Shown in pieces: positions 1 to 8,847 of a stretch of DNA of 64,000 nt. Each line of letters begins with the position of its first letter. The first letter of the stretch is position 1. The translations under genes were made by a program, and so were the position numbers. Below the pieces are notes generated by a model. It was not told the origin of the DNA. It worked only from the letters and a program-made list of their open reading frames with translations, and ran no database searches. Source of the stretch: Methylacidiphilales bacterium (GTDB lineage: Bacteria > Verrucomicrobiota > Verrucomicrobiia > Methylacidiphilales > UBA1321); assembly GCA_026225555.1 (NCBI GenBank), contig JAMFSY010000051.1, positions 1-64,000 on the forward strand. The letters run 5' to 3'.

Positions 1-1663
1 CATTATCGAGCCCGAGAAAGCCGCCGGAAAAGAGATTGCGGCCTTCCGCGTCCTTGCGGTTCACCCACCAGGTAAAGTTCATCAGCAGCTTTTGGAAGGC
101 GCTTTCCAGAAACATGAGATCGCGGGCGCCGCGGGCGCCGGTGATTTTGTAAACACGCCAAACCGCCCAGGCATGCACGGGGGGATTCACGTCGGAAAAG
201 GCGAACTCATAGGCGGGTACCTGGCCATTGGGGTGCATATACCACTCGCGCAAAAGGAGCGTGAGTTGCGACTTTGCAAAGGCCGCATCCGTGCGCGCCA
301 GCTCGACAGTGTGGAAGGCGAGATCCCAGGCCGCGAACCAGGGATATTCCCACTTGTCCGGCATGGAGAGCACGTCGCGATTGAACACATGCGGCCAATC
401 ATGGTTGCGTCCGTTCAGCCGTTCCGCCGGCGGTGGAATCTGCCCGGGATCGCCCTTCAGCCAGCGGACGACCTCATAATAGTAAAACTGTTTCGACCAG
501 ATAAGGCCCGCCTGCGCCTGGCGCATAATGCGGAATTCCTCGCTCTCCGGCGCATAAGGAATGTGGGCCTTGTAAAAGGCGTCCGCCTCCTCCCGGCGCT
601 GCCTCATGATCTCTGTGAAGAAGCCGCCAAAAGCCTCTCCCTGGGGCGGAGCATCCTTCTCCTCCACGAGACGCAGACGCAGGACGTAGTTACCGCCGGG
701 CGCGATCTCCACCTGATAATGGGCCGCCGCCTTCGTGCCGATACCGGAGACATTGACCGCGTCGTTGTGCCCGTTGATCACAGCTTCATGAAAGGCGTCC
801 TTCACGAAAGGCTGCGGGTTGGCCGTCCCAAAAAGACGCTGCTGGTTCGTCTCGTTTTCGGTGAAGAGCAGATCGCGGAACTGGGGCTGGGAGGCCGGAT
901 CGAGCAGCCACACAAAGTCACCCAGGGTCGCGTGTTCCGCATGCACGTGGCCATCCTGACGGCGGCGCAATTCGGGTCGCACCGGCGTATCCTCCGTCAT
1001 GCGGCCCCAGGACCACGTATTACGAAACCAGAGAGTGGGAAGCAGGTGCAGCGTGGCCGCCGCGGGACCACGGTTCGTCGCCGTGATCTGGATCAGGATA
1101 TCGTCAGACCCGGCCTTGGCGTACTCGACCTCCACATCGAAGTAGCGGTTCTCCTTGAAGGCGTCCGTGTCGGTGATTTCGTATTCGGGTTCCTCGCGGC
1201 TGCGCTGACCATTCACCGTGCGCAACTGGTCGTAGGGATAGGCGGTCTGCGGATATTTATAGAGCGCGCGTTGATAGGAATGAGTCGGCAGCGCATCGAG
1301 ATAAAAGTAGGCCTCCTTGACATCCTCGCCGTGATTCCCCTCGCCGTTGGAGAGGCCAAAGAGGCGCTCCTTGAGGATCCGGTCCGCCCCGTTCCACAAG
1401 GCGGGTGCGAAGCAGAGACGGCATTCGCGATCGGAGAAGCCGAGCAGGCCGTCCTCGCCCCAACGGTAGGCCCGGCTGCGCGCATGGTCATGCGGCAGGT
1501 AATTCCAGCAGTCGCCGGTGGGCGAATAATCTTCTCGAACGGTACCCCATTGCCGCTCCGCCAGGTAACTGCCCCAGCGTTTCCAATTCTTGACCCGGCG
1601 AATATCTTCGTCCAAACGCCGGGACTCGGGACAATCTTCCATGGTTCCAGTTATAATCGGCAT
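1..1663 (-). CDS. GH63-like glucosidase (MGH1-type), C-terminus beyond window
   Basis: The minus strand is open from the ATG at 1663 to the window edge (about 554 codons, no stop). The product begins MPIITGTMEDCPESRRLDED, and later has RQWGTVREDYSPTGDCWNYL and MPDKWEYPWFAAWDLAFHT. These resemble the bacterial GH63 / mannosylglycerate-hydrolase-like alpha-glucosidase family, whose members are usually about 850-900 residues, so roughly the last third is missing. The DKWEYPWFAAWD segment matches the conserved (alpha/alpha)6-barrel region that carries a catalytic acid in this family. No signal peptide is visible, so it is probably cytoplasmic. An ATG at 1642 (MEDCPESRR) is an alternative start. 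It lies near an alpha-galactosidase and a GH31 enzyme, fitting oligosaccharide breakdown. The exact substrate cannot be read from sequence. Confidence 0.8.
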   Translation of the reverse strand, partial: MPIITGTMEDCPESRRLDEDIRRVKNWKRWGSYLAERQWGTVREDYSPTGDCWNYLPHDHARSRAYRWGEDGLLGFSDRECRLCFAPALWNGADRILKERLFGLSNGEGNHGEDVKEAYFYLDALPTHSYQRALYKYPQTAYPYDQLRTVNGQRSREEPEYEITDTDAFKENRYFDVEVEYAKAGSDDILIQITATNRGPAAATLHLLPTLWFRNTWSWGRMTEDTPVRPELRRRQDGHVHAEHATLGDFVWLLDPASQPQFRDLLFTENETNQQRLFGTANPQPFVKDAFHEAVINGHNDAVNVSGIGTKAAAHYQVEIAPGGNYVLRLRLVEEKDAPPQGEAFGGFFTEIMRQRREEADAFYKAHIPYAPESEEFRIMRQAQAGLIWSKQFYYYEVVRWLKGDPGQIPPPAERLNGRNHDWPHVFNRDVLSMPDKWEYPWFAAWDLAFHTVELARTDAAFAKSQLTLLLREWYMHPNGQVPAYEFAFSDVNPPVHAWAVWRVYKITGARGARDLMFLESAFQKLLMNFTWWVNRKDAEGRNLFSGGFLGLDN

Positions 1664-1710
1664 CTTTGGCTTGTCGAAGACTGAGTTCGCGGACTACTCC
1701 AACTAGGGGC

Positions 1711-1739
1711 TTGCCAATAAATGACGGCCTGTTCAGTTT
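1711..1739 (+). promoter_or_regulatory. Putative promoter, leaderless type
   Basis: TTGCCA (1711-1716), 17-base spacer, CAGTTT (1734-1739), then six bases to the ATG at 1746. The -10 is weak, but the spacing matches better examples elsewhere in the window (12719, 29770, 47375), so transcription probably starts at or next to the ATG. Confidence 0.3.
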
Positions 1740-1745
1740 TGGCGA

Positions 1746-2378
1746 ATGAACGGTCCCTGGTCACGGCTCAAGACCTTCATTCTTTGTCTCATTGCCGGCC
1801 CAGCGGCGGCTGCTCCCCTGGTCGCCGAAGATACGGGGCTAATCGGGGCACATCTGCCCGTCGTCGAGAAAAGCAGCGATTTTTTCACCTTCTTCAACTT
1901 TGCGCGGGTTCCCGGCGACAGCTCGCCAACGATGATCGCCTTCAAGCCCACGGGCGAGGCCTTTCGCGCGCTGGTCACGCTTGATGTGACGACCGACGAC
2001 CAGGGCATCATCGAATCCCTGCGTCTCGAAATCGCTCGCTCGTTCATCGACGATCCGAAGAAATGCATTTATGCGGCGGACCTCGCGAAGAGTTATCTCG
2101 CCAGCGTCGGGGAGGCCTCCACGGGCGATGTTGCCGCACTGGCCAAGGAGATCAGCGCGAGGTCCTTTGCCCGCTCCGGCATGCGGATCCTCACCGCGAG
2201 ACCATTGCCAACCGTTGCGGGCGCGCCTTCGGCAGCCTACGAGACCTATGCGGGCCAGGTTTCCCTGCAGACGGTCTCCAATGCTTCCGGCACGATCCAG
2301 GCTTCGCTGCAAAATCAGGTTAAGGCGACCGAACCGTTGCTCGAATTCACCCTGGCCGCGCCCCCACGGAAACGGTAA
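1746..2378 (+). CDS. Exported protein of unknown function
   Basis: 210 residues. The N-terminus (MNGPWSRLKTFILCLIAGPAAAAPLVAED) is a clear signal peptide with probable cleavage near APAAAA/AP around residue 23, so the protein should be periplasmic or secreted. The mature part has no cysteine pair or enzymatic motif that I recognise. It looks like a single alpha/beta domain with one Cys (DDPKKCIYAADL). It stands alone, divergent from the GH63-like gene and convergent with the alpha-galactosidase gene. No Shine-Dalgarno sequence precedes the ATG. No function is assigned. Confidence 0.65.
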   Translation: MNGPWSRLKTFILCLIAGPAAAAPLVAEDTGLIGAHLPVVEKSSDFFTFFNFARVPGDSSPTMIAFKPTGEAFRALVTLDVTTDDQGIIESLRLEIARSFIDDPKKCIYAADLAKSYLASVGEASTGDVAALAKEISARSFARSGMRILTARPLPTVAGAPSAAYETYAGQVSLQTVSNASGTIQASLQNQVKATEPLLEFTLAAPPRKR

Positions 2379-2420
2379 TCGCCGAGATGCGCGGGCGGAA
2401 CTTTCCTAGCCCGGTTTCCA

Positions 2421-2525
2421 CTTAGATAGTCGCTCCAAAGTCAGCCATCCTGATTCTGCCACACATGTGTGCGACAAGCTCAGGATGACCGAAACTTTGA
2501 GAGTGAGCCTTTTTTCGCAAGCTCC
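2421..2525. repeat. Dispersed repeat family A, copy 1 (degenerate)
   Basis: Intergenic element opening with cacttagatagtcgctcc, which matches the left edge of the copy at 31338. It ends with the sequence gagagtgagccttttttcgc, which matches the right end of the copy at 12527. The core holds catcctga and its complement cgacaagctcaggatga round acacatgtgt. It sits between two converging genes and may help termination. Confidence 0.6.
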
Positions 2526-4714
2526 TAGCGCGCCGCTTTCAATTCCCAGACCGTGCTCTGGAAGTCCTGCGTTTGCTGGGGCACCGGCAGGCCCGCGCCG
2601 TGGAGAAGATCGCCACCAAAAATATTCGGCGTGCCAACGATTTGATAATCGCGCCGTGGATCAAGGCCTTGAAGGCGCAGGAAATGCCGGGGCGGGTTGG
2701 CGGGATTGAGCACGTCGATGTTCCAGACCAGCGCCTGCTTTTGATCCCGACTGACGATCATCCACGCCGCGCGATTTCCCTCGAATGGGCTGAGCAACCT
2801 GTAAAAGCGCCCGAACTGGATCAGCTTGCGATGATGCAGATAGAAGGCGACCTGGTTGCGGACCTCCTTTTGCTCGGACGCGCTCAACGAACCGAGGTCG
2901 AGCTCGTAGCCGAGGTTTCCCGCGGTGGCGACATCGCCACGGGTCTTGAGCGGAGTCAGGCGTCCCACCTGATGATTCGGCACGGCCGAGACATGCGCGG
3001 TAATGGCGCTGACCGGGTAAACCAGGCTCGTTCCGTACTGGATCTGAAGACGCGAAATGGCATCGCTGTTATCGCTGGCCCAATTCTGCGGCATGTAATG
3101 GAGCATGCCCGGATCGAAGCGCCCGCCGCCGCCGGAACAGCTTTCAAAGAGGACGCGGGGGAAGCGCTTGGTCAGCCGTTCCAGCACGTCATAAAGACCG
3201 AGCATATAACGATGAGCCGTCTCCGTCTGGCGATCCGGCGGCAGAGCGGCCGAACCGATCTCGGTCAAGTGCCGGTTCATGTCCCACTTCACGTAATCGA
3301 TCGGCGCGGAGGCCAACACGCCGCCGACGGTCTTGACGACCCAGTCGCAAACCTCGGGACGGGAAAGATCGAGGACGAGTTGGCTGCGGCTGGTGGTTCT
3401 CGACCGGCCCGGCGCATGGAGGCACCAATCGGGATGGGCGCGGTAGAGGTCGCTGTCGGGCGAGACCATTTCCGGCTCGAACCAAAGCCCGAACTTGAGG
3501 CCGATCTTATGAATGCGCCGGGCGAGATCATCCAGCCCGCGTGGCAACTTTTTCAGGTCGACCGTCCAATCGCCCAATGAGGTCGTGTCGTCATCGCGCC
3601 GGCCGAACCAGCCATCGTCGAGCACGAGAAGTTCGATCCCGGCCTTCTTCGCCTGACGGGCCAGTGTTTCCAGCTTGGCCGCGTTGAAATTAAAATAGGT
3701 GGCCTCCCAATTATTGATCAGGATCGGCCGTTCCCGGTCGCGCCAGCCCCCCCGCGCCAGGCGTTCCCGGTAAAGCTCGTGATAAACTTGGGACATGCCG
3801 TTGAGGCCGTCCGCGGAAAAGACAAGGACCGTTTCCGGAGCCTGGAAGGTGTCGCCCGGTTCCAGCCGCCATGAAAAGTCGAAGGGATTAATCCCGATCT
3901 GCACCCGCGTGGTCTGAAACTGATCGACCTCGGCCTGGGCGAGAAAGTTGCCGCTATAAACCAGGCTGAAGCCGTAGACCTCGCCGTGCGCTTCGTCCGT
4001 GCCGGGACGGAGCAGGGCGATGAACGGATTCTGCTGATGGCTGCTGGAGCCGCGACGGCTTTCGACCGATTGCGTCCCCTCACGCAAGGGCTGGCGGACG
4101 ATTCCCCTTTCCCGCGCCCATGCGCCCGAAAGCTGGAGAAAATCGAAGTCCGCGTCGGGCAGATCGATGCTGGCGCTCAGGACCCGGTTCAGGGTGACCG
4201 CCGATTTCCCGCCATTGTGAATCGTGACCGAACGGGTGATGACATCCCGGTCGGTATAAACGCTGAAGCTTAGCGTGGCCTTCAGTTCACTCTTCGGATC
4301 GACGAGATCGATTTCCAGGGTTGTGGCCTCGGTCGGGCGTTCCACGTAGGTCGCGGGGAGCCCCTTTAACTTCGGTTTGCCCGCCGTAATGCGATGGCCC
4401 TTATAGATAAGATCCGGCGTCCGATCACCATCGGCGAAAACGACCTGAAGCGCGGGAGGACGGAAATCGCTCCGGCCGTAGACCGGATATTCCCAAGGCA
4501 ATGTGTCATAACTTAAGCTACGGTCCTTGGGCAACGGCGAGGGACTAAAAGCGCGATCTCCCCGATAAACGAAGCTCCGCAAATCGCCGCCGCGCAGACG
4601 GGGTCCCCAATAAAGATGCAGCAGGCTTTCGAGCGGCCCAACTTCGAGCGCGTAAGTAGTCCGGGGGCTGTGCAGGAAAAAAGTCCGCGTCTTGCGGTCG
4701 TAAATGATAGGCAT
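2525..4714 (-). CDS. Alpha-galactosidase, GH36 family
   Basis: 729 residues, the usual length for bacterial GH36 alpha-galactosidases, which release terminal alpha-1,6-galactose from melibiose, raffinose and galactomannan. Order seen: N-terminal beta-sandwich (1-330), then a TIM barrel with LLVLDDGWFG, LWFEPEMVSPDSDLY, and the nucleophile motif YVKWDMNR (Asp) followed by the SGGGGRFD and WASDNSDA segments, the latter carrying the acid/base Asp. A short C-terminal beta domain follows. There is no signal peptide, so it is cytoplasmic and would need an uptake system, none of which is adjacent. The ATG at 4714 gives MPIIYDRKTRTFFL, a typical N-terminus for the family. Confidence 0.93.
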   Translation of the reverse strand: MPIIYDRKTRTFFLHSPRTTYALEVGPLESLLHLYWGPRLRGGDLRSFVYRGDRAFSPSPLPKDRSLSYDTLPWEYPVYGRSDFRPPALQVVFADGDRTPDLIYKGHRITAGKPKLKGLPATYVERPTEATTLEIDLVDPKSELKATLSFSVYTDRDVITRSVTIHNGGKSAVTLNRVLSASIDLPDADFDFLQLSGAWARERGIVRQPLREGTQSVESRRGSSSHQQNPFIALLRPGTDEAHGEVYGFSLVYSGNFLAQAEVDQFQTTRVQIGINPFDFSWRLEPGDTFQAPETVLVFSADGLNGMSQVYHELYRERLARGGWRDRERPILINNWEATYFNFNAAKLETLARQAKKAGIELLVLDDGWFGRRDDDTTSLGDWTVDLKKLPRGLDDLARRIHKIGLKFGLWFEPEMVSPDSDLYRAHPDWCLHAPGRSRTTSRSQLVLDLSRPEVCDWVVKTVGGVLASAPIDYVKWDMNRHLTEIGSAALPPDRQTETAHRYMLGLYDVLERLTKRFPRVLFESCSGGGGRFDPGMLHYMPQNWASDNSDAISRLQIQYGTSLVYPVSAITAHVSAVPNHQVGRLTPLKTRGDVATAGNLGYELDLGSLSASEQKEVRNQVAFYLHHRKLIQFGRFYRLLSPFEGNRAAWMIVSRDQKQALVWNIDVLNPANPPRHFLRLQGLDPRRDYQIVGTPNIFGGDLLHGAGLPVPQQTQDFQSTVWELKAAR

Positions 4715-4803
4715 GGGCGAAATGGCGAGTTAAGTGATAGACCGCCCTACTTCAATACTATTTTTCAAAAGCCGGTGCGGAAAAAGACTTCGCTGAAACA
4801 AAT

Positions 4804-5196
4804 ATGGCCTTATCTTATTCCATGAGTGTTACTCGAAAATCTTCCTTTTGCCTTTTTGCATTGGTTCTTTGTCTGGTCGGATTGCTGCTGGCCTCAACGG
4901 CGGAAGCGGCCGCCGCCAAGAAAAAGGCGGCCGCGCCTCCCCCCGATAACCGCACCTTGGTGAAACAGGTCGATCCCGGCAAGCAACAGATCGTGCTGAC
5001 ATTCAAGAGGGAAAAGAAAGACGTCACCTATACCGCCGACGGAAACACCGCGATCACGGTGGATGGACAGCCCGGCACGCTTAAGGATGTCAAAACCGGG
5101 ATGGAACTCACCGGCTATATTGAAAGGGACGAGACTTCCCTCGATAGTTTTTCCGTCCAAACCGCCACCTCGCCACCGAAAGCCAAAAAGACTTAA
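4804..5196 (+). CDS. Small exported protein, DUF5666-like
   Basis: 130 residues. A hydrophobic signal sequence (SSFCLFALVLCLVGLLLAS, cut near STAEA/AA) is followed by a Lys/Ala-rich linker and one small beta domain (residues 50-120) containing DGNTAITVDGQPGTLKDV. That pattern of a charged beta-barrel with a T-x-V-x-x-x-G turn resembles DUF5666-type periplasmic domains; the match is tentative. The ATG at 4822 (MSVTRKSS) is an equally good start and gives a more standard signal peptide. The stop codon overlaps the stop of the convergent gene in a shared TTAA. Confidence 0.6.
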   Translation: MALSYSMSVTRKSSFCLFALVLCLVGLLLASTAEAAAAKKKAAAPPPDNRTLVKQVDPGKQQIVLTFKREKKDVTYTADGNTAITVDGQPGTLKDVKTGMELTGYIERDETSLDSFSVQTATSPPKAKKT

Positions 5197-5456
5197 GCCA
5201 GCTCCTCACCCGTCTCGTAAAGAGTGGTGACTTCCTCCTCGGCCATCATCGCTTCCGCTTCTTCGGGGGCGGGGGTCTCCTCGATGATTTCCTGTTCCGC
5301 CACATACTCGATAGGCCTCTTGAAGAGGAGCAGCAGGCGGCTGGCGATCAGCGTGGTGGAGACCAACTCCCATTGTTCGGTCCCATCGCGGTCGAGGATG
5401 GTCTGGAGTTCTCTCGGTGTCGTGGGGGCGTTGGAAACTTTGTATTCCCAGTTCAC
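5193..5456 (-). CDS. DUF4177-like small protein
   Basis: 87 residues from a GTG start. The opening MNWEYKVSNAPTTPRELQ and the block GTEQWELVSTT..LLLLFKRP match the DUF4177 pattern of an aromatic first strand (WEYK), a G-W-E-L-V turn and a final F-K-R strand, a fold of about 55 residues. The remaining 30 residues are acidic (EIIEETPAPEEAEAMMAEEE) and probably disordered. The role of the family is unknown. It converges on the upstream exported protein, and the two TAA stops share four bases (5193-5196). Confidence 0.65.
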   Translation of the reverse strand: MNWEYKVSNAPTTPRELQTILDRDGTEQWELVSTTLIASRLLLLFKRPIEYVAEQEIIEETPAPEEAEAMMAEEEVTTLYETGEELA

Positions 5457-5602
5457 GCCTCAGAAGTTATCCTAGATGGAATAAATTGTAAATGTGATTT
5501 ATAGGAAAGTTGAACCCAACTTTTTGTCTCACTAATTGAGGAACCGAGTCGAAAAGTTGGAGATTCCCCGCAGTTTTCGAACAGGGCGAAGGGCTGGCCT
5601 CT

Positions 5603-6496
5603 TTACTGCGCGCGACCTTTGAAGGTCAACTCCGCCACGCCCGATTTATCGAGTTCACCCAAGCCCTTGTCGACCATCCGCCGATACTGCGCGAGCGTTG
5701 TTTCCGCCAGCGGCACCTGGATTCCGGCCTGCTTCGCCAGCGCAACCGCGATGCCTGAATCCTTCGCGGCATGGGCGGAGGAGAAGTAACAATCGTGCTC
5801 CCGGTTCTGCATGTCGGCGCCATCCGTTTCCAGCACGCGCGAATTGGCGCCGGTCTGGGAAAAAATCTCGCGCAGGACGTTCAGGTCGAGCCCCAGCGCA
5901 TCACCGAGTCCGAGGCCTTCCGCAAGCCCGGCGGTGTTGATGTTCATCACCATATTCACCAGCGCCTTCACCTGTGCGGCGCGGCCGGTCTCACCTACGT
6001 GACGCCGCGCGCTGCTGAGCGCCTCCAGCATGGGAGTCGCCTTTTTCACGACCTGCGCGTCGCCCGCCAGGATCAAATAAAGCGTGCCCTGCCGCGCCTG
6101 GGTGATGCTGGAAGCCATGCAGGCTTCGATGGTCGCCGCGCCGACTTTTTTGGCCGCCGCTTCCACCTCGAGATGGACCTCGGGCGAGACGGTCGCGAAA
6201 TTGATGAAGGTCTTGCCGGAAGCGCCGGTGAGCAGGTTATCGCCAGGCGCGGTAAAGACATCCCGCATCGCCTTATCATCGGAAACCACGGTGAGAATGA
6301 AGTCGGCACCGGAGGTCACTTCCGCCAGGGTGGCCGGAGCGGCGCAGCCGAGTTCCTTCGCGAGTTCCGTGGCCGCTTCGCGACGCACGTCATAGACGGC
6401 GGTGACTTGAAAATTCTTCTCGGCCAGACGTCGCGCCATGTTCGCCCCCATCCGTCCCACGCCGACCACCGCTATTTTGGTTCCCTGATCGCTCAT
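5603..6496 (-). CDS. NAD(P)-dependent beta-hydroxyacid dehydrogenase family
   Basis: 297 residues from MSDQGTKIAVVGVGRMG; an upstream in-frame ATG at 6535 adds 13 residues ahead of the Rossmann strand and is less likely. The N-terminal Rossmann fold has GVGRMGANMA. The C-terminal helical domain has the catalytic lysine motif GRAAQVKALVNMVMN. This is the 3-hydroxyisobutyrate / tartronate-semialdehyde reductase superfamily. The substrate loop that usually reads DAPVSGG is EACMASSITQ here, so the substrate may differ from the named members. It is a single gene with no pathway neighbours. Confidence 0.85.
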   Translation of the reverse strand: MSDQGTKIAVVGVGRMGANMARRLAEKNFQVTAVYDVRREAATELAKELGCAAPATLAEVTSGADFILTVVSDDKAMRDVFTAPGDNLLTGASGKTFINFATVSPEVHLEVEAAAKKVGAATIEACMASSITQARQGTLYLILAGDAQVVKKATPMLEALSSARRHVGETGRAAQVKALVNMVMNINTAGLAEGLGLGDALGLDLNVLREIFSQTGANSRVLETDGADMQNREHDCYFSSAHAAKDSGIAVALAKQAGIQVPLAETTLAQYRRMVDKGLGELDKSGVAELTFKGRAQ

Positions 6497-6599
6497 ATTA
6501 TTTGATTTTAAAAGATAAGATTTCCCCGCCTTCATTGAAGCGAGGAGTTCAAAATTGAACGAGGCCGCGATCTTTGTCGAGAAGCAGAACCGCCGGAAC

Positions 6600-7262
6600 T
6601 CACTTTTTTAATTTCACATCCTTCGGCGGATTCAACTCGAGCTTGAGCAGTTTGGGGCTGATCTCGAAAAGGCAGTACGGTGCGTGCGGATTCTTTTTGA
6701 AATAGTCCTGGTGATATTCCTCCGCCCGATAGAAGGCCGTGAGCGGCACGATTTCCGTCGTCACCGGTTTGCCAAGCTTTGCCGCCTCCTCCTTCTTGGA
6801 TGCTTCGGCTAACCGTTGCTGCTCCGGATTCGAATAGAGAATGATGGAGCGGTATTGCGTGCCTTCGTCGGGCCCCTGCGCGTTCAACGTGGTGGGGTCA
6901 TGCACATCCCAGAAGACTTCCAGCAATTGCTGGTAGGTGATCTTTTGGGGGTCGAAAGTGATCTGCACCGTCTCGGCATGGCCCGTCTGGTCGGTGCAAA
7001 CATCCTCGTAAGTCGGGTTCACCGTGTGCCCGCCCGCGTAGCCGACCACCGTCTGGGTGATCCCACCAAACTTCTCGAAGAGCGCCTGGGCACACCAGAA
7101 GCAGCCCATGCCGAAAGTCGCCGTTTGGAGTCCAGGAGCAGAGGCGGGCACCGGAGCCACCTTTTCTTCGGCTGAAGCCGCAGAGATAAAAAGTAGCAGC
7201 GCCGCGCAGGCGGAAAGGAGACCCACGCAGAGCGGACGGCGGACTAAAGTTGAAGTGAACAT
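6600..7262 (-). CDS. msrA: Peptide methionine-S-sulfoxide reductase MsrA, exported
   Basis: 220 residues. Residues 1-31 are a signal peptide (LSACAALLLFISAASAEE), so this copy works in the periplasm. The MsrA catalytic motif GMGCFWCAQ lies near residue 53, followed by GGITQTVVGYAGG and NPTYEDVC. The conserved GHAETVQITFDP, FWDVHDPTTLN and GTQYRSIIL blocks are all present. The enzyme reduces methionine-S-sulfoxide in proteins and uses the first Cys as nucleophile. A lipoprotein Cys is not evident. No MsrB is adjacent. Confidence 0.95.
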   Translation of the reverse strand: MFTSTLVRRPLCVGLLSACAALLLFISAASAEEKVAPVPASAPGLQTATFGMGCFWCAQALFEKFGGITQTVVGYAGGHTVNPTYEDVCTDQTGHAETVQITFDPQKITYQQLLEVFWDVHDPTTLNAQGPDEGTQYRSIILYSNPEQQRLAEASKKEEAAKLGKPVTTEIVPLTAFYRAEEYHQDYFKKNPHAPYCLFEISPKLLKLELNPPKDVKLKK

Positions 7263-7341
7263 GGCTTTGATAGGATTACGTATCAGAGCCGCCGGGGTAC
7301 GCCCTTATTTCAACATTGCCCAATCGTAATTGCGAGAGGTG

Positions 7342-7956
7342 TCACTTCTTCTCTGCGTGCACGAGGCTGGAAGTAAATTTCCCCTCCGCAATCGTGGCGG
7401 AAAGAGGCCGTCGCTGATTGGGCTCCTCCTTTTCCTGCAGCGCAGCCGGCAGCGACTCCTTCGGCCCCTGACGACCAAGGGCAATCATCGCCTCGACCTT
7501 GAAGTCGTCGGGAATTTCCAGTTCCTTTTGCGCCCGCTCGTAATCGAATCCCTGCATGCCGTGCGCCACATAGCCCTTGAGCCATGCTTGCAACGCCAGG
7601 TTCTGCCAGGCCGCACCGGCGTCGAACGAATGGGTCGGCGCGTCCTTGCCATTGTGGTCGAATTTCTTGTTGGAGACGACCAGGATGAGCACCGCCGCAT
7701 TCTTCGCCCACCCCTGATTTTGTTCGACGAGCAGATTGAAGAAGAGCGGCCAGGCCTCCGTCTCGCGGCGCGCGTAGAGAAAGCGCCACGGCTGATTGTT
7801 ATAGGAGGAAGGCGCCCATCGCGTCGCTTCGAAAAGGCTCAGCAAATTCTCCTCGGCAATCGGTTCGGGCAGCAACGAACGCGGCGACCAGCGATCGACG
7901 AAGAAAGATTCGATGGAATGGGCGGGGCGACGAGTCGAGGTTCCGGGAGTGCTCAT
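7342..7956 (-). CDS. Nitroreductase family protein
   Basis: 204 residues starting MSTPGTSTRR at 7956. AAAGGA lies five bases ahead of that ATG and decides the start over the in-frame ATG at 8025. FFVDRWSPRSL and FEATRWAPSSYNNQPWRF are the FMN-binding N-terminal signatures of the NfsB/FRP fold, and GMQGFDYERA with VEAMIALGR form the second half of the flavin site. It is an oxidoreductase using FMN and NAD(P)H; the physiological substrate is unknown. The gene follows PIG-L on the same strand but probably has its own promoter. Confidence 0.9.
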   Translation of the reverse strand: MSTPGTSTRRPAHSIESFFVDRWSPRSLLPEPIAEENLLSLFEATRWAPSSYNNQPWRFLYARRETEAWPLFFNLLVEQNQGWAKNAAVLILVVSNKKFDHNGKDAPTHSFDAGAAWQNLALQAWLKGYVAHGMQGFDYERAQKELEIPDDFKVEAMIALGRQGPKESLPAALQEKEEPNQRRPLSATIAEGKFTSSLVHAEKK

Positions 7957-7976
7957 GGTTTTCCTTTGGTTAGTGA

Positions 7977-8004
7977 AAAGTAAGGGTGGACTTGCGGCTG
8001 TCAA
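7977..8004 (-). promoter_or_regulatory. Putative promoter of the nitroreductase gene
   Basis: Reading the minus strand: TTGACA (8004-7999), a 16-base spacer, then TACTTT (7982-7977), about 20 bases ahead of the ATG with an AAAGGA ribosome site between. The -35 overlaps the last codons of the upstream deacetylase gene. Confidence 0.45.
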
Positions 8005-8735
8005 ACCGCGCCCGGCGCCGTCCACTGCCGAAGCTTGGCCAGGGCCTCAGTCCGCCGCTCGCCCTCGGCCCAACAATGGTAGCCTTCGTAGCGCCCCAAG
8101 CGGAGTAGATCGCGAAAACTTGCACCCGGCGCCACGGCCGCCAAGGTGCCTTTCTGTGAACGATGGGCGCGCATCACGGCGAGTTTTTTTCGAAAGAAAG
8201 GCTGCGCGTCGAAAATGAAATCGGCGGAGTCGCTCCTGTTCAGAAACCGCGCGTCAGGAGCGCCGGGCCACGTCGCGTTGAAACTTAGCAGCGGATAGCC
8301 ACCCCCTTGTGCGACCGCTTCCCGCGCGATTTGATGCAGCCGCTGATGCGCCGGATGACCGTAATCTCCTTCGGATCCGTGCGTTAAAACCATCTCCGGC
8401 CGATGCTGCTCCAGCAATGCGGCGAGCCTGGGCATCAGCGTTTTATCCTCCACCGGCGCGCGAAGTCCGCCCTCCGCCACGGGATCAATCGCGCCCAGGA
8501 AAGTCAGCGAGGCTGCGCCAAGCACCGCTGCCGACCGGCGCGCCTCCCCCGCCCGCGGATGCCACGCGCGCGGCAGGCAACGCCATAGCGCGCGTCGACG
8601 GAACGAACCGCCTCCCTCGCCCCGGGTCCAGTAAACCAGATGCACCGGCACACCCCGCCCGGCCACGGCGGCAAGCAGACCCGCGCAGAAAATCTCGTCA
8701 TCGGGATGGGCCAATAGCGCAAGAAGTCCCGGCAT
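8001..8735 (-). CDS. PIG-L family deacetylase
   Basis: 244 residues from MPGLLALLAHPDDE. AHPDDE is the zinc-binding signature of the PIG-L / LmbE superfamily, in which His and Asp bind the metal and the second Asp acts as base. The third zinc ligand is in HGSEGDYGHPAHQ. Members remove N-acetyl groups from GlcNAc conjugates or other small amides; the substrate here is unknown. The ATG at 8735 places the zinc motif at residues 9-14, as is normal; an ATG at 8768 would add 11 residues. It is divergent from the GH31 gene. Confidence 0.88.
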   Translation of the reverse strand: MPGLLALLAHPDDEIFCAGLLAAVAGRGVPVHLVYWTRGEGGGSFRRRALWRCLPRAWHPRAGEARRSAAVLGAASLTFLGAIDPVAEGGLRAPVEDKTLMPRLAALLEQHRPEMVLTHGSEGDYGHPAHQRLHQIAREAVAQGGGYPLLSFNATWPGAPDARFLNRSDSADFIFDAQPFFRKKLAVMRAHRSQKGTLAAVAPGASFRDLLRLGRYEGYHCWAEGERRTEALAKLRQWTAPGAV

Positions 8736-8847
8736 GATTCTCGATCCTACCTGCTCCGGCCCAGGCACGGCGAGCTTCCTGCATCTGCTCCATGGAGCCT
8801 TGCTTCTTCTTTTACATTTCCACTGGAGTGGCGTACCTCTTTGGGCC

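Noticed and set aside
92-1684. Long plus-strand open frame of 530 codons
   Set aside because: It is antisense to the GH63-like gene, whose minus-strand translation carries family motifs over its whole length; the plus frame has no recognisable domain.
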